Assembly (NCBI GenBank): GCA_903894475.1
Contig: CAITQH010000228.1
Coordinates: 1-59,630 of the forward strand
DNA length: 59,630 bases
Source of the DNA: an uncultured beta proteobacterium
Lineage (GTDB): Bacteria > Pseudomonadota > Gammaproteobacteria > Burkholderiales > Burkholderiaceae_C
Direction: 5' to 3'
Positions 43,106 to 55,320 of the stretch are shown here, piece by piece. A program made the position numbers and the translations under genes. The notes under the pieces are model-generated. The model did no database searches. It was not told the origin of the DNA and saw only the letters and a program-made list of their open reading frames with translations. How positions within the stretch are numbered: position 1 is the stretch's first letter; each line of letters begins with the position of its first letter.

Positions 43106-43977
43106 CCTCTGATTCTCCAGCCGATTAACTCATTGACCACTAGCGAGCCAATGACCAGGGCGCCACCGGCCAGCACATTCGCGCCCGGCACCTCGTTAGC
43201 ACCAAGCCAAGCCAGCAGAATACCAAATATGACTTCCAGCAAAGCCAGCAAGGACACTTCAGGCGCCTTAAGTACCCGCGCGCACAAAACCGAAAGTGCA
43301 GAAGGAATTGCCAGTTGCACAACACCGAGGGCGGCCAGCAAAGCCAGATCATGGCCGGATGCCTGAAACGGAAATGCCAGCGGCAGGGTCAAAATGCAGG
43401 AAAAGACAGCGCCAATCAGGACCGCTGGTATCAGGTCAACGTCACGCCCCTGGGCGTGTGCGTGCTGTGTAACGGTCCAGTTGGCAGCACCCGAAATGGG
43501 AACACACATTGCCACCAGTGTACCGACCACGCTGACGCCCTGACTGATCTGACTGCCATACATGTAGCCAATGCCGCAACCAGCGACAACGATGGCGACC
43601 CAGGTGCGCAACGCTATTCTGTGACCAATGAAGACGCGTGATGCCAACGCGGTCAGCAAAGGGCCGATTGACATGGTCACCAATACATTGGCAACACTCG
43701 TCAGTGTGATGGCGACCATGAAGAAGGTGAACATGCCACACCAGCAGACGCCTGAGATCCATAACGCAGAGCCGCCGCCCTGCATCCGGCGAAACACATC
43801 GCGCCCCTGAAACAGCGGCAGGATCACCAACAGCGCCAGCACCGTAAAGAAGCTGCGCCAGAACGTCACCTCAAAACTGCGTGCATGCTCCAGATGTCGC
43901 GTCACGACTCCGGCGATAGACCACATCAGGGTCACCACCAGCATCAGCAGAACCGCCCGGTTGTGAGTGAGCTTCAA
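43102..43977 (-). CDS. EamA/DMT family transporter
   Basis: A 291-residue inner-membrane protein with about ten hydrophobic helices arranged as two EamA halves (roughly residues 8-140 and 150-288). Landmarks are MLVVTLMWSIAGVVTRHLEHARSFEVTFWRSFF at the start and ALLEVIFGILLAWLGANEVPG in the second half. The drug/metabolite superfamily exports amino acids, metabolites or drugs; the substrate is not evident. It lies just downstream of typA and overlaps the crotonase-family gene by four bases, so the two may be co-expressed. Confidence 0.9.
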   Translation of the reverse strand: MKLTHNRAVLLMLVVTLMWSIAGVVTRHLEHARSFEVTFWRSFFTVLALLVILPLFQGRDVFRRMQGGGSALWISGVCWCGMFTFFMVAITLTSVANVLVTMSIGPLLTALASRVFIGHRIALRTWVAIVVAGCGIGYMYGSQISQGVSVVGTLVAMCVPISGAANWTVTQHAHAQGRDVDLIPAVLIGAVFSCILTLPLAFPFQASGHDLALLAALGVVQLAIPSALSVLCARVLKAPEVSLLALLEVIFGILLAWLGANEVPGANVLAGGALVIGSLVVNELIGWRIRG

Positions 43978-43985
43978 TCCGGTCT

Positions 43986-45818
43986 CTACACCGGGCCGCG
44001 GTTGGCACGCTTGCGTTCGTTCTCAGTCAGATGGCGCTTGCGCAATCGAATCGACTTGGGCGTGATCTCAACCAGTTCGTCGTCTTCAATGAATTCAACG
44101 CCGTATTCAAGTGTGCATTCGATCGGTGGTGTGATCTTGATTGCATCTTCCTTGCCACTGACCCGAAAGTTGGTCAGTTGCTTGGTGCGCGTGGCGTTCA
44201 CCACCAGGTCATTTTCCCGGCTATGGATGCCGACGATCATGCCTTCGTACACCGGGTCGTTGGCCTTGACAAACATGCGTCCACGGTCATCGAGCTTGCC
44301 CAGTGCGTAGGTGAAGATTTCTCCTGCGTCCATGGAAATCAGCACGCCGTTCTTGCGCCCGCCGATGTCACCCTTGTGCGCCTCGTAGCTGTCGAAGATG
44401 TTGGAGATGAGGCCGGTGCCGCGCGTCAGGTTCAGAAATTCGTTGGTGAAACCGATCAGGCCGCGCGCCGGAATCCGGTACTCCAGGCGAACGCGTCCGC
44501 GACCGTCTGACTCCATGTTGAACAGGTCACCCCTGCGCTCGCCAAGGGCCTGCATCACGCCGCCCTGATGCTGTTCCTCGATATCGACAGTCACCATTTC
44601 AATGGGTTCGTGCTTTTCGCCATCAACCATCTTTAACACCACGCGTGGCTTGGACACGGCCAGTTCGTAGCCTTCGCGGCGCATATTTTCGAGCAGAATC
44701 GTAAGGTGCAGTTCGCCGCGGCCCATGACTTCAAAGATGCCTTCTTCGCCAGTTTCCTTGACGCGCAGCGCCACATTGTGCTGCAGTTCCTTTTGCAGGC
44801 GGTCCCAGATCTGGCGACTCGTGACGTACTTGCCTTCGCGCCCGGCCAGCGGGCTGGTGTTGACACAGAAGTTCATGGTCAGGGTTGGCTCGTCAACCTT
44901 GAGCATGGGTAGCGGCGCCGGATTGACCGGATCAGTGATGGTGACGCCAATGCCGATCTCGGTCAGGCCGTTGATCAACACAATTTCGCCGGGGCCAGCA
45001 TCGGTGGTTTGCACGCGCTCCAGGCCCTGAAAAGTCAACACCTGATTGACACGGCCCTTGACGATCTTGCCATCCGGACCTTCCATGACCACCACGTCCA
45101 TCATGGGCTTGATCGTTCCCTGACTGATGCGCCCAACTCCGATGCGACCCACAAAGGTTGAGAAGTCGATGGCAGAAATCTGCAGCTGCAGCGGTGCCGC
45201 CGGGTCTCCCTGCTGGTGCGGAACGTGATCGAGGATGGTATTGAAGAGTGCAGACATGTCGGGTCCCCACTGTTCACCCTGGGCACCCTCTTCCATCGAC
45301 GACCATCCATTGATGCCAGAGGCGTAAACCACCGGAAAATCCAGTTGCTCGTCGGTCGCGCCGAGTTTGTCGAATAGATCGAAAGCGGCATTGACGACCC
45401 ATTCGGGACGCGAACCTGGCTTGTCTACCTTGTTGACTACCAAGATCGGCTTGAGGCCCAGGGCCAGCGCCTTCTTGGTAACAAAGCGCGTTTGCGGCAT
45501 CGGACCTTCCTGCGCGTCGATCAGCAGCACCACGCCGTCGACCATGCTCAACGCTCGTTCTACTTCGCCGCCGAAATCGGCGTGGCCGGGCGTGTCGACA
45601 ATGTTGATGTGCGTGTCCTTCCAGGTCACGGCGCAATTCTTGGCCAGAATCGTGATGCCGCGCTCTTTCTCGATGGCGTTGTTGTCCATCACGGTGTCGA
45701 CCACCTTCTCGTGCTGGGCAAAGGTGCCGGACTGGCGCAGCAACTGGTCGACCATGGTGGTCTTGCCATGGTCCACGTGGGCGATGATGGCGATGTTGCG
45801 AATTTGTTTATGGCTCAT
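43986..45818 (-). CDS. typA: Ribosome-associated GTPase TypA/BipA
   Basis: Translational GTPase involved in 50S subunit assembly at low temperature and in stress adaptation. The 610-residue protein has the G-domain motifs [32 protein letters not shown] and [13 protein letters not shown]-like domains follow, and the C-terminal TypA-specific region has [20 protein letters not shown]. Its length fits the family. truB starts upstream on the same strand with other translation genes. Confidence 0.97.
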   Translation of the reverse strand: MSHKQIRNIAIIAHVDHGKTTMVDQLLRQSGTFAQHEKVVDTVMDNNAIEKERGITILAKNCAVTWKDTHINIVDTPGHADFGGEVERALSMVDGVVLLIDAQEGPMPQTRFVTKKALALGLKPILVVNKVDKPGSRPEWVVNAAFDLFDKLGATDEQLDFPVVYASGINGWSSMEEGAQGEQWGPDMSALFNTILDHVPHQQGDPAAPLQLQISAIDFSTFVGRIGVGRISQGTIKPMMDVVVMEGPDGKIVKGRVNQVLTFQGLERVQTTDAGPGEIVLINGLTEIGIGVTITDPVNPAPLPMLKVDEPTLTMNFCVNTSPLAGREGKYVTSRQIWDRLQKELQHNVALRVKETGEEGIFEVMGRGELHLTILLENMRREGYELAVSKPRVVLKMVDGEKHEPIEMVTVDIEEQHQGGVMQALGERRGDLFNMESDGRGRVRLEYRIPARGLIGFTNEFLNLTRGTGLISNIFDSYEAHKGDIGGRKNGVLISMDAGEIFTYALGKLDDRGRMFVKANDPVYEGMIVGIHSRENDLVVNATRTKQLTNFRVSGKEDAIKITPPIECTLEYGVEFIEDDELVEITPKSIRLRKRHLTENERKRANRGPV

Positions 45819-45827
45819 GGTTCACTT

Positions 45828-46775
45828 TCAAAATCTGTTCATTTGCTCAATCTCGACAGGACTGAGCAGTCGTGTTGGTATCAGTTCGCCCGACTTGACA
45901 TGTGCACTGCCCAGCAAGGTGCGCGGGTTGCCGGCATAAACCGCTGCCAGCGCCATATCGGCCCAGCTGCCGCGCCGGCGCAAGCCACTGAGGAATCGCC
46001 CCGAATTCTCGGCGTCAAGCTCAATTGCCGTGTGATTCCTCAGCAGGCTATCGACCGGCAACAGGCACTTCATCCGTTCTTCCTCGGACATGCTCTCAAG
46101 CGCGTCCAGTGTCACGCACTGTGGCAGGCCGAAGCCTCCGGTTTCAGTGCGACGCAATGCAATCAGGTGGGCGCCACAAGCGAGCGCTTCACCGATGTCT
46201 TCAGCCAGTGTGCGGATATAGGTTCCCTTGCTGCACCTGACCGTCATTTTAATAAGCTCTCGCCCTGATATTTCGCATTCCAGGATGGCTGCCAGTTCAA
46301 TAATCCTTACCTCACGAGCATCCCGCTCGACCTCGATCCCGGCGCGCGCGTAGTCGTACAGGGCACGCCCATCTTTCTTCAAGGCGCTGTGCATCGGCGG
46401 CGTCTGCCGGATCAAGCCAGAAAACTGCGCGACCACTCGCTTCAACTGCTCGCCATCAACCTTGACGGGCCTGGTCTCGATCACGCTGCCCTCGGCGTCT
46501 GCCGTGCTGGTCTTCACACCCAGACAAGCCACTGCCTCATAGGTCTTGTCAGCGTCAAGATGCAACTGACTGAACTTGGTAGCCGCGCCAAAACACAGAG
46601 GCAAGATCCCGCTGGCCAGCGGATCAAGCGTACCGGTGTGACCGGCCTTTTCCGCACGCAGCAACCATTTGACCTTTTGCAGCGCATCGTTGCTGCTCCA
46701 GCCCAGGGGCTTGTCCAGCAGCAGCACCCCGTGCACGGGGCGCCTGGCAACCCGTGCACGCGGCGCTTGTAGCAT
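45828..46775 (-). CDS. truB: tRNA pseudouridine-55 synthase
   Basis: Makes pseudouridine 55 in the T-loop of tRNAs. The 315-residue model starts at the ATG at 46775, one base after the rbfA stop; the open frame upstream overlaps rbfA and was discarded. Diagnostic sequence: [21 protein letters not shown], then [20 protein letters not shown] with catalytic D51, and [18 protein letters not shown]. It is the distal gene of the rimP-nusA-infB-rbfA-truB operon. Confidence 0.95.
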   Translation of the reverse strand: MLQAPRARVARRPVHGVLLLDKPLGWSSNDALQKVKWLLRAEKAGHTGTLDPLASGILPLCFGAATKFSQLHLDADKTYEAVACLGVKTSTADAEGSVIETRPVKVDGEQLKRVVAQFSGLIRQTPPMHSALKKDGRALYDYARAGIEVERDAREVRIIELAAILECEISGRELIKMTVRCSKGTYIRTLAEDIGEALACGAHLIALRRTETGGFGLPQCVTLDALESMSEEERMKCLLPVDSLLRNHTAIELDAENSGRFLSGLRRRGSWADMALAAVYAGNPRTLLGSAHVKSGELIPTRLLSPVEIEQMNRF

Positions 46776-46776
46776 G

Positions 46777-47148
46777 CTAATCCTCGTTTTTGGAACGAGA
46801 CGCGACCGCCTGCGCAATCAAGGCGTTCATATCCGCCGCGTGCTCGGTGGTGCGATCAAAAACAAAATGCAGGGTCGGCACGGTATGGATATGCAGGCGC
46901 TTGAACAGACCGGCCCGCAGAAAGCCGGCAGCCTGATTCAAGCCCTCGGTGCATTCCTTGATGTCGCCTGCCAGCAGACTGAAAAATACCTTGGCATGCG
47001 CGTAGTCAGGCGTAACCTCTACCGCCTGGATGGTCACCATACCGACACGCGGATCCTTGAGTTCGCGCGCGATCAACTCCGTCAGATCGCGCTGGATCTG
47101 ATCGGCCACCTTGAAGCTCCGATTGGGAGTGCTTGACTTCTTGCGCAC
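46777..47148 (-). CDS. rbfA: Ribosome-binding factor A
   Basis: KH-fold maturation factor that binds the 30S subunit near the 5' end of 16S rRNA. The 123-residue sequence includes [50 protein letters not shown] and the family-typical [24 protein letters not shown]. It sits two bases after infB and one base before truB, tightly packed. Confidence 0.96.
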   Translation of the reverse strand: MRKKSSTPNRSFKVADQIQRDLTELIARELKDPRVGMVTIQAVEVTPDYAHAKVFFSLLAGDIKECTEGLNQAAGFLRAGLFKRLHIHTVPTLHFVFDRTTEHAADMNALIAQAVASRSKNED

Positions 47149-47150
47149 GT

Positions 47151-50078
47151 TCAGAGCGTTCTGGCGATCTCGCGGATTTCAAAGAACTCCAGCACATCAC
47201 CTTCCTGAATGTCGTTGTAGTTCTTGATATTCAAGCCGCAATCAAAGCCTTCCTTGACTTCCTTGGCGTCGTCCTTGAAACGCTTGAGCGAGTCCAGTTC
47301 ACCGGTAAAGATGACCACGTTGTCGCGCAGCAGGCGCAGACGCGAGGTACGCCGCACCAGACCCGATGTGACCATACAACCCGCGATGGAGCCGATCTTG
47401 CTGACCTTGAAGACCTGGCGAATCTCGGCAGTACCAATGACTTCTTCCTTCTTGTCCGGAGTCAGCATGCCCGACATGGCGAGTTTCAGCTCGTCAACCG
47501 CGTCATAAATGATGTCGTAGTAACGAATATCTACGCCGTTGCTCTCGGCCAGTTTGCGCGCTCCGGCGTCTGCTCTGGTATTGAAGCCGATGATGACAGC
47601 CTTGGCGGCAATCGCCAGATTCACATCCGATTCACTGATGGCACCCACGGCGGTGTAAACCATTTGCACTTTGACTTCGTCGGTGGAGAGTTTGAGCAGG
47701 GATTGCGCCAAGGCTTCCTGCGAGCCTTGCACGTCGGCCTTGACAATGATTGGCACCATCTTGACCTCGCCCGCCGCCATGTCGGTAAACATGTTTTCGA
47801 GCTTGGCTGCCTGCTGCTTGGCCAACTTGGTATGCCGGAACTTGCCGGCGCGGTAAGTGGCAATTTCACGGGCGCGGCGTTCGTCTGCCATCACCATGAA
47901 GTCGTCCCCCGCTTGCGGAACCTCGGTCAGACCCTGAATTTCGACTGGAATTGACGGTCCTGCGCTCTTGATGCTCTTGCCGTTTTCATCCAGCATAGCC
48001 CGCACGCGTCCGTAGGTCGAACCAGCCAGGACCACGTCACCGGTCTTGAGCGTGCCCGACTGCACCAGCACCGTAGCGACCGGGCCGCGTCCCTTGTCCA
48101 GTTGGGCTTCAATCACCAGACCCTTGGCCATGGCGTCGACCGGTGCACGCAGCTCAAGCACTTCAGCCTGAAGCAGCACCTGCTCCAGCAAAGCGTCAAT
48201 GCCTTCACCGGTCTTGGCCGATACGGCGATGAAGGGAGAATCGCCGCCGAATTCTTCCGGCACCACCTCTTCGACCACCAGTTCATTCTTGACCCGTTCC
48301 GGATTGGCGTCTGGTTTGTCAATCTTGTTGATTGCCACCACGATCGGCACACCGGCCGCTCTGGCGTGCTTGATGGCCTCCTTGGTTTGTGGCATCACGC
48401 CATCGTCCGCCGCCACGACCAGAATCACAATATCCGTAGCCTTGGCACCGCGAGCCCGCATGGCGGTAAAGGCCTCGTGACCTGGCGTGTCAAGGAAGGA
48501 AATGACGCCGCGCGGCGTTTCCACGTGGTAGGCACCGATGTGCTGCGTGATACCACCGGCTTCGCCAGAAGCCACTTTGGCACGCCGAATGTAATCGAGC
48601 AGCGAGGTCTTGCCATGGTCCACGTGACCCATGACGGTAACAACCGGTGCACGCGGCAAAGACTCGGACTGCTGCTTGGACACCTCGTCGTCGGTAAAGG
48701 CTTCCGGATCATCAAGCGCGGCAACGATGGCTTTATGGCCCATCTCCTCCACCACAATCATGGCGGTATCCTGATCCAGCGGCTGGTTGATGGTGACCAT
48801 TTGGCCCAGTTTCATCAGTTGCTTGATGACCTCGGAGGCCTTGACCGCCATCTTGTGTGCCAGTTCCGCAACCGTAATGGTTTCCGGCACATGGACCTCA
48901 ATAATGCGGGTTTCGACCGGCGCGGCGGGCGCCCGGTTCTCATCGCGATCACGGTCCGTGTTGCCACGCTTTCCGCGGGGGCCAGAGCGCCAATTGTTGG
49001 CACGACCCGGACCCGTAGGACCGACCGCACCACGCGTTGGTATGGCTTTCTTCTTGGCCGGATCGCCGGCCCAACTGCTGGAAAGTTTGGCCGACTTGAC
49101 CTCCTTGCCGGCACCTGCGGCTGCGCCGGCGGCTGGTGCTCCGGCAACTCCCGCGCGAACCGGCTTGGCTGGTGCTGTGCCGGCAGCCGGCTTGTGCAAT
49201 GTGCCCTTGATGCTGGCAGCCTTGGCGGCGTCTGCAGGGCCTGATTTTTTGACTTCTTCAACCTTCTTGACCGGCGGCTTCTTGGCCGGCGCCGACATCA
49301 TCAAGCGAATGGCTGCGGCCTCTGCCTCGGCCGTCCGTCTGCGCCCGGCCAGATCATCGGCGCGCGCCACATCCTCGGCAGCCTGAGTCTTGGAATCGGC
49401 AGCAGCCTTTTCACGTGCCTGCTCGAGCGCGACAGTCTGAGCCTTTTGCGCCAGTTCCAGACTATCGGCCGCCGCCTTCTCGATCGCTTCCTGGGCCAGC
49501 GGGTCGGCCGCCTTGGGCTTGCCACTCTCCAGGCTGGCCTGTAGCGCAGCTTTCTGAGCTGCGGTCTCGGCGGCCAGCGCTACGGCTGCCCGCGCATTCG
49601 CTTCCTGCTCTTCGCGCAGACGCCGGCGCTCCGAAAGCTCCTCTTCCTGACGCCGGATCAACTCGGCCTGGCGACGCGCTTGTTCCTCACGGCGTGCCAG
49701 TTCGGCGTTATCGATCAAAGGCACCGCCTCGGGCGTCTGCTCTGCCTCAGGTGCCTCGACCGGCGTCTCAACACCGTCCTCGCGCCGGACAAACGTACGC
49801 TTCTTGCGCACTTCAACCTGAATCGTTCTGGCCTTGCCAGTCGCATCCGCCTGCTTGATTTCGCTGGTTGATTTCTTGACCAACGTGATCTTCTTGCGCT
49901 CCGACCCCGCAGCGCCGTGGGTAGACTGCAAATAGGCGAGCAAACGCTGCTTGTCAGCGTCGCTGAGCTTGTCGGAGGCAGCCGATGTGGCAACCCCAGC
50001 CGACTTCAATTGCTCAAGCAGCGTATCGGTTGATTTTTTGAGTTCACTGGCAAACTCGGCGACGGTCGTACTGGACAT
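47151..50078 (-). CDS. infB: Translation initiation factor IF-2
   Basis: GTPase that brings fMet-tRNA to the 30S subunit. The 975-residue protein has the long form usual in betaproteobacteria. An N-terminal IF2N domain ([24 protein letters not shown]) comes first, then about 400 residues of alanine/lysine-rich charged linker, a second N domain ([27 protein letters not shown]), and the G domain [46 protein letters not shown]. The C-terminal domains finish with [22 protein letters not shown]. It lies downstream of nusA with an 85-base gap. Confidence 0.97.
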   Translation of the reverse strand: MSSTTVAEFASELKKSTDTLLEQLKSAGVATSAASDKLSDADKQRLLAYLQSTHGAAGSERKKITLVKKSTSEIKQADATGKARTIQVEVRKKRTFVRREDGVETPVEAPEAEQTPEAVPLIDNAELARREEQARRQAELIRRQEEELSERRRLREEQEANARAAVALAAETAAQKAALQASLESGKPKAADPLAQEAIEKAAADSLELAQKAQTVALEQAREKAAADSKTQAAEDVARADDLAGRRRTAEAEAAAIRLMMSAPAKKPPVKKVEEVKKSGPADAAKAASIKGTLHKPAAGTAPAKPVRAGVAGAPAAGAAAGAGKEVKSAKLSSSWAGDPAKKKAIPTRGAVGPTGPGRANNWRSGPRGKRGNTDRDRDENRAPAAPVETRIIEVHVPETITVAELAHKMAVKASEVIKQLMKLGQMVTINQPLDQDTAMIVVEEMGHKAIVAALDDPEAFTDDEVSKQQSESLPRAPVVTVMGHVDHGKTSLLDYIRRAKVASGEAGGITQHIGAYHVETPRGVISFLDTPGHEAFTAMRARGAKATDIVILVVAADDGVMPQTKEAIKHARAAGVPIVVAINKIDKPDANPERVKNELVVEEVVPEEFGGDSPFIAVSAKTGEGIDALLEQVLLQAEVLELRAPVDAMAKGLVIEAQLDKGRGPVATVLVQSGTLKTGDVVLAGSTYGRVRAMLDENGKSIKSAGPSIPVEIQGLTEVPQAGDDFMVMADERRAREIATYRAGKFRHTKLAKQQAAKLENMFTDMAAGEVKMVPIIVKADVQGSQEALAQSLLKLSTDEVKVQMVYTAVGAISESDVNLAIAAKAVIIGFNTRADAGARKLAESNGVDIRYYDIIYDAVDELKLAMSGMLTPDKKEEVIGTAEIRQVFKVSKIGSIAGCMVTSGLVRRTSRLRLLRDNVVIFTGELDSLKRFKDDAKEVKEGFDCGLNIKNYNDIQEGDVLEFFEIREIARTL

Positions 50079-50163
50079 TTGTTGTGTAACCTTTAGTTCG
50101 GCATAACAAGCTCTGCGGGCATTTGTCAGCCATCACTGAAACTTTGTATTCATGACATTTACT

Positions 50164-51660
50164 TCAAGCTTGAGAAACTGCTTCATTGGCAAACCAATGT
50201 TCGCGTGCTTTCATGATCAAGATCTTGGCCTCGTCCGCAGACTGACCCGATATTTCGATGAGTTCGTCGACCGCCAGATCGGCAAGGTCGTCTCGGGTGT
50301 GAACTCCGGCTTCGGCCAGCTTGGCTATCAGTTCGGGGGTCACGCCTTCAAGGTCGCGCAAATCGAGCGACACTGCCTGCACGCTCTCCTCCAGTGCGAT
50401 CTCCATGGTCAGCAGCGCGTCTTTGGCACGGGTGCGAAGCTCGTTGACCGTATCCTCGTCGAAGCTCTCGATTTCGAGCATTTCCTCCAGCGGCACATAG
50501 GCCACCTGTTCCAGACTGGTAAAGCCCTCGGCTATCAGCAGGTCGGCAATTTCCTCGTCCACGTCCAGCTTTTCCATGAACAGCTTACGGCCAGAGTCGG
50601 TCTCACTGGCCTGTTTTTGTGCAGATTCCGCAGCGTCCAGAATATTGATTTTCCAACCCGTCAGCTCAGACGCCAGGCGCACATTCTGGCCACCGCGACC
50701 AATGGCAATGGCCAGGTTTTCTTCGTCCACCACGACATCCATGGCGTGGCGCTCTTCGTCCACCACGATCGATGACACATTGGCCGGAGCCAGTGCACCA
50801 ATCACGAACTGGGCCGGGTCCTCGCTCCACAGCACAATATCAACACGCTCGCCTGCCAACTCATTGGTGACACCGTTAACCCGCGTGCCACGAACGCCGA
50901 CACAAGTGCCGATGGGGTCGACCCTCTTGTCATGCGACAGGACGGCGATCTTGGCGCGAGAACCGACGTCTCGAGCGCAGGATTTGATTTCCAGAAGGCC
51001 TTGCTCGATCTCCGGGACTTCCTGTCGAAACAGTTCAATCATGAATTCCGGTGCCGAGCGCGACAGGATGATGGGCGCACCACGCAGCGTGAGGTCAACC
51101 TCCATGATCATGGCGCGGACGCGGTCACCCATGCGCAGGTTCTCTTTCGGAATCATCTCGCCACGGCGCAGACGACCTTCGACCCGACCACTTTCGACAA
51201 TGATGTCGCCCTTGTCCATGCGCTTGACCGTACCGACAAATATCTTGTCGCCACGCGACATGAAATCATTCAGCAACATTTCCCGCTCGGCATCCCTGAT
51301 CTTCTGCAGGATGACCTGCTTGGCTGCCATTGCGCCAATGCGCCCGATAGGCACCGATTCGACGGTTTCTTCGATGTACTCATCGACTTCGATATCGGCA
51401 ATCTGCTCTTTGGCCTCGAACAACAGGACTTCCTGGTCAGGCAATTGCAGGCCATCCTCGTCCGGCACGACGTGCCAGCGCCGGAAGGTTTCATAGGCAC
51501 CGCTGTCGCGATCAACCGCCACCCGGATGTCGACATCGCCTGGGTAAAGTTTCTTGGTCGCCTGTGCCAGCGCTGCCTCAACTGCGCCGAATACAACATC
51601 GCGTTCCACGTTCTTCTCGCGCGAGATAGCTTCCACCAGCATTAACATTTCGCGATTCAT
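50164..51660 (-). CDS. nusA: Transcription termination/antitermination factor NusA
   Basis: RNA polymerase-associated factor affecting pausing, termination and rRNA antitermination. The 498-residue model starts at [18 protein letters not shown]; the reading frame extends 26 codons upstream, but that part is unconserved and overlaps rimP. Domains in order: NTD (1-125), S1 (about 135-200, [23 protein letters not shown]), KH1/KH2 ([46 protein letters not shown]) and two C-terminal AR2 helix-hairpin repeats rich in acidic residues. Confidence 0.96.
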   Translation of the reverse strand: MNREMLMLVEAISREKNVERDVVFGAVEAALAQATKKLYPGDVDIRVAVDRDSGAYETFRRWHVVPDEDGLQLPDQEVLLFEAKEQIADIEVDEYIEETVESVPIGRIGAMAAKQVILQKIRDAEREMLLNDFMSRGDKIFVGTVKRMDKGDIIVESGRVEGRLRRGEMIPKENLRMGDRVRAMIMEVDLTLRGAPIILSRSAPEFMIELFRQEVPEIEQGLLEIKSCARDVGSRAKIAVLSHDKRVDPIGTCVGVRGTRVNGVTNELAGERVDIVLWSEDPAQFVIGALAPANVSSIVVDEERHAMDVVVDEENLAIAIGRGGQNVRLASELTGWKINILDAAESAQKQASETDSGRKLFMEKLDVDEEIADLLIAEGFTSLEQVAYVPLEEMLEIESFDEDTVNELRTRAKDALLTMEIALEESVQAVSLDLRDLEGVTPELIAKLAEAGVHTRDDLADLAVDELIEISGQSADEAKILIMKAREHWFANEAVSQA

Positions 51661-51682
51661 GCCATGACTCTCCTGTTTCAAT

Positions 51683-52309
51683 TCAATCTGTGTTCGACTC
51701 TGTGCTTCCCCTGGAAGCACGACCTTTGAAGCTGACAATCGGCGCCAGACGCGCCTCTCTTACCTCATCGAGCGTAAAACCCAAGGCCCGCATCGGTGCT
51801 GGCGGCCTTTTCTTGCTCACTCTCTGACCCGGTTTGACGCCTGGCGCATCGGTCCAGACGATCTGCCAGCCCGGCGTTGCCTCTTGGCCGTCTTCGCCTT
51901 GCCTGCGCTCAAGCCTGCCCTGAAACTTCTTTCGACTGGCGCTGACTTGTCCGTCCGCGACCAGCGTTCCGACCGGCTCCTTCAGCGTCACATCAATCAC
52001 GTGACCGGCAAAGCGTTCAAAATCCTTCTCGCTGCGCAAGGGGCGGTCAATTCCCGGTGAAGAGACCTCCAGTCGCTTGAAGTCAATCCCATCGACTTCC
52101 AGTACAAACAGTAACTGGCGCGTGACCTTTTCGCAGTCTTCAACTGTCACAAACTGCTCCGAACCCGTAAGCACGGCGCCTGCCTCGGTTGCTCCACCCC
52201 AAAGCAGATCAATCGTGACGCGAAGCAGGCCAGCAGCGGAACGTTGAATTTCCACCAGCTCATAGCCCAATCCGGCTACCGTCTGTTCAATAACTTCTTT
52301 CAGTGCCAC
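51683..52309 (-). CDS. rimP: Ribosome maturation factor RimP
   Basis: 30S assembly factor. The 208-residue protein begins [34 protein letters not shown], followed by [56 protein letters not shown], which is the family core. The C terminus is somewhat longer than the E. coli protein, with a basic [17 protein letters not shown] stretch. It heads the rimP-nusA-infB-rbfA-truB operon; its promoter should lie in the 120 bases upstream, which also hold a terminator for the M16 peptidase gene. Confidence 0.94.
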   Translation of the reverse strand: MALKEVIEQTVAGLGYELVEIQRSAAGLLRVTIDLLWGGATEAGAVLTGSEQFVTVEDCEKVTRQLLFVLEVDGIDFKRLEVSSPGIDRPLRSEKDFERFAGHVIDVTLKEPVGTLVADGQVSASRKKFQGRLERRQGEDGQEATPGWQIVWTDAPGVKPGQRVSKKRPPAPMRALGFTLDEVREARLAPIVSFKGRASRGSTESNTD

Positions 52310-52341
52310 TTGTGTACGGATGCAAGCAAAAACAATCGACC

Positions 52342-52373
52342 AAAAAAAACGGGCGGTAGATACCCGCCCGTTT
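52342..52373 (-). terminator. Rho-independent terminator after the M16 peptidase gene
   Basis: On the minus strand this reads AAACGGGCGG, a 7-base loop, then CCGCCCGTTT followed by a run of T residues. The 10-base-pair GC-rich stem and terminal T-run fit a classic intrinsic terminator. It lies between the peptidase stop (52433) and the rimP start (52309), so it separates that gene from the rimP operon. Confidence 0.85.
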
Positions 52374-52432
52374 GGTCGTGAAACTGGATTGTATCTTAAA
52401 ACGTCGTAAATACCATGATTTTCAAGGCAATT

Positions 52433-55174
52433 CTACGGCAGGGTGCCGGCCTTTACCAGAATCATCTGGTCGGGCTTGAGATACTTCCGGATCGCAGCGT
52501 TGACATGCTCCAGCGTCAGCGCGTTGACTCGCGAGGGGAAGTTGTCAAGCCAGTCGAGTTCGTAACCTCGATTCACGGCAGCCAACAGTGTGCTGGCCAT
52601 GCCTTCACTGGTTGCCAGATCCACCTTGAATGCGCCGATCAAACTGCTCTTTCGTGCCTCTACTTCAGCAGCAGTGACGCCGCCCTCGTGCCAGAGCGCA
52701 AGCTGTCGTCGGGTCGATGCAATGCCCTGATCGAGCATGGCCGGCGCAAAAGACGCCGTGATTCTCCAGTCGCCAGCATGCAACATGTCATTGCCCAACC
52801 TGGCACCCACATCGTAGGTCAAGCCCTCCTTGTCACGAACATTGGCCATCAGGCGACCAGTAAAGCCACTGCCCAGAATGGCGGTGCCAAGACGCAATGC
52901 CTGGTAATCCGGATCGCTGTAGTGCAAGCCGCTGGTCTGCCCCAAAACGACCGAAACGCTGGTCTTTTCGGCAATCGCTACTTCCTGATTTTGTGGCACT
53001 TTGCCAGAATCCTTCAAGGCGCTGCGCACCGCCCGCCTGCCCCCCTGCCAGCCCGCAAACGCCTTGCCAAGTTCCGCCTGAAATCGATCCAGGTCGAGAT
53101 CGCCGACCATGACCAGCGTCATCTGCTCCGGCCCGTAGTAGGCTTTGTGGAAGGCCAGCACGTCTTCCAGTCCGGCTGACTCAATCGCTGCCAGCAAGTC
53201 ATCGGGCGCGGGATTCCTGTTGGGGTGGCCAAGCGGATAGACGGCCCTGGAAAAAGTATCACCGGCCCGGAAGTCGGTGTTCTCCAGACTGCGCCTGACA
53301 CTTCCGGCAAACTGTTTCTTGGCTTTGGCGAATTCCTCTGCCGAGAAAGCCGGAATTCGCAATTGCTCGGCGATCAGACTGATAAGCAGCGGCACATCCT
53401 TGCTCAGTGACTTGGCGCTGATCTCCAGCAAGTCTGCTCCCACCCTGAACTGGATGCTGGCACCGACCGCTTCAAGTTTTTCGGCAATCGCAAACTTGTC
53501 CTGCTTCTGGGTTCCTTGGTCCAGCAGCATGCCGGTCAGTGTTGGAATGCCTGGGTTTGCGGTCGCGCCAGCCCCCTTGCCTGCAGGCAAGGAAGCTCGC
53601 AGCGAAACCACGTTCTTCACACCTGTTGGGTAGGCTATGACATCAATGCCGGCAATCTTCATCCGCTTTGCTTTGGGGGCAATCCTGGTTCCCGTGTCCG
53701 TGATCGAAGCGCCGCCCGGCAATGCCTGCTCCGCTGCAGCGATGGAGCTCTCGGGGCTCTCTGGATGATGGTAGTAATACGGCCCGTCAACGCGAGATGC
53801 TTTGCTCTTCTCCGCGCCTGCCCCACCAGGTGTCGTCGGTACGAACCAGCCGGTGGTACTCTGCTCTTCATTTAGGTAAAGCTTGGCAACACGCTGTATG
53901 TCGGCCGTTGTGACCTTTTGCGTCGCGTCATCCAGCGAATAAAAAAGCGCCCAGTCACCAGCAGCAATGCACTCGTTGAGATTACCTGCAATGGCAAACG
54001 AGCCATCCCGTTTGAAAGCTGCGTCGGCCAGGGTTTTTGCAATGGCCGCCTTGAGTTCAGTCTCCGAAACACCTTGAGCCTTGAGCTGCTCGATCTCCTG
54101 CAGGATCACTTTTTCAACTTCATCATGCTTGGCGCCGGGGGCCAGCGGCGCAAAAATGATATGCAAGGACGGATCGCTGTTAAAGCCGGCGTCAGCCTCC
54201 ACCTCAGTGGCCAGATTCTTGTCGGTAACCGCTTTGTACAAGCGACTGTTCTTCCCGTCGGTCAGGATGGCGCTAAGCAGTGCGAGTGCGGGATAGTCGG
54301 CATGCGTTGCAGCCGGAATCTTGTGGGCGATGGCAAGCACACCGAGCTGTCCCGCACGTTTGACTGTGACGCGTCGCTGACCGGACTGCGCGGGCTCCTG
54401 CGTGTACACCGTCGGGATGGGCTTGGGCGAACGCGGGTAAACGCCGAAGGACTTCTTGACCAGGGTCAGAGCCTGGACCGCTTCAAAGTCGCCAATGATG
54501 GAGATCGTCGTATTGTTCGGCCAATAATAAGTGTCGTAAAACTCGCGCAACTTTTCAATCGAGACCTTTTCTATGTCGCTGCGATGCCCAATGGTGCTGT
54601 GATGGTAGGGATGCGCCACAAAAGCGGCCTGGTAGATCTCCTTGTACAAAGCCTGCAGAGGTGAATTCTCACCACGCTCAAACTCGTTGCGCACCACCGT
54701 CATCTCCGGTTGACGATCCTCATCGCGCAGCAGCAGCTTGCGCATGCGATCAGCCTCCATGTCAACCACGGTCGCGAGGTGCTCGCTGCCCAGATTCTCA
54801 TAATAGTTGGTGCGGTCAAGCCAGGTCGTAGCGTTGTATCTGGCACCTGTGCGTTCAAGCAATTGATCAACGTTATTGCCCTTGCTGCGGTCGCGCTCGG
54901 AAGTGCCCTTGAACATCATGTGTTCGAGAATGTGGGTGGCACCGGTACTGCCGGTGACCTCATTTTTCGAACCTACCCGGTAAGTCACCATGAAAGTCAG
55001 CGTCGGGCTGGAATGCTCGGGTAGCAGCAGCACCTGCAAGCCGTTTGAATTGAGCGTGTATTCCTCGATGCTGTTGACTGACTTTACATGGGTGAAGCCC
55101 TCCACCGCCACAGGACCGGCCTGCAGTCCATGTGTGGCAAGCAACAACCCGAGAAGCGCAAGACAACGTTTCAT
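52433..55174 (-). CDS. M16 family zinc metallopeptidase, double-domain, exported
   Basis: A 913-residue insulinase/pitrilysin-family protease. The start at 55174 gives a signal peptide (KRCLALLGLLLATHGLQAG, cleavage about residue 20), so it should be periplasmic; the open frame runs 44 codons further upstream but without a plausible leader. The N-terminal half is active: HILEH (H81, E84, H85) and the third ligand E164 in NEFERGEN, 79 residues later, in the usual range. The C-terminal half is a second, probably inactive M16 domain starting at VIAYPTGVKNVVSLRASLPAGKG. Its substrate is unknown. Confidence 0.93.
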   Translation of the reverse strand: MKRCLALLGLLLATHGLQAGPVAVEGFTHVKSVNSIEEYTLNSNGLQVLLLPEHSSPTLTFMVTYRVGSKNEVTGSTGATHILEHMMFKGTSERDRSKGNNVDQLLERTGARYNATTWLDRTNYYENLGSEHLATVVDMEADRMRKLLLRDEDRQPEMTVVRNEFERGENSPLQALYKEIYQAAFVAHPYHHSTIGHRSDIEKVSIEKLREFYDTYYWPNNTTISIIGDFEAVQALTLVKKSFGVYPRSPKPIPTVYTQEPAQSGQRRVTVKRAGQLGVLAIAHKIPAATHADYPALALLSAILTDGKNSRLYKAVTDKNLATEVEADAGFNSDPSLHIIFAPLAPGAKHDEVEKVILQEIEQLKAQGVSETELKAAIAKTLADAAFKRDGSFAIAGNLNECIAAGDWALFYSLDDATQKVTTADIQRVAKLYLNEEQSTTGWFVPTTPGGAGAEKSKASRVDGPYYYHHPESPESSIAAAEQALPGGASITDTGTRIAPKAKRMKIAGIDVIAYPTGVKNVVSLRASLPAGKGAGATANPGIPTLTGMLLDQGTQKQDKFAIAEKLEAVGASIQFRVGADLLEISAKSLSKDVPLLISLIAEQLRIPAFSAEEFAKAKKQFAGSVRRSLENTDFRAGDTFSRAVYPLGHPNRNPAPDDLLAAIESAGLEDVLAFHKAYYGPEQMTLVMVGDLDLDRFQAELGKAFAGWQGGRRAVRSALKDSGKVPQNQEVAIAEKTSVSVVLGQTSGLHYSDPDYQALRLGTAILGSGFTGRLMANVRDKEGLTYDVGARLGNDMLHAGDWRITASFAPAMLDQGIASTRRQLALWHEGGVTAAEVEARKSSLIGAFKVDLATSEGMASTLLAAVNRGYELDWLDNFPSRVNALTLEHVNAAIRKYLKPDQMILVKAGTLP

Positions 55175-55320
55175 AAATTCACCACGAAGAGAAAACCTAA
55201 CCTTAGCATACTGCCACGCCGGCGCATCTTGCGGACCGCAAGTCACTGCGACGCGTGCGACAATTCCGCAACGGCAACATGAATCGTGTGCCAAACTGCC
55301 TGTCAATCTAAGAGGAAGAT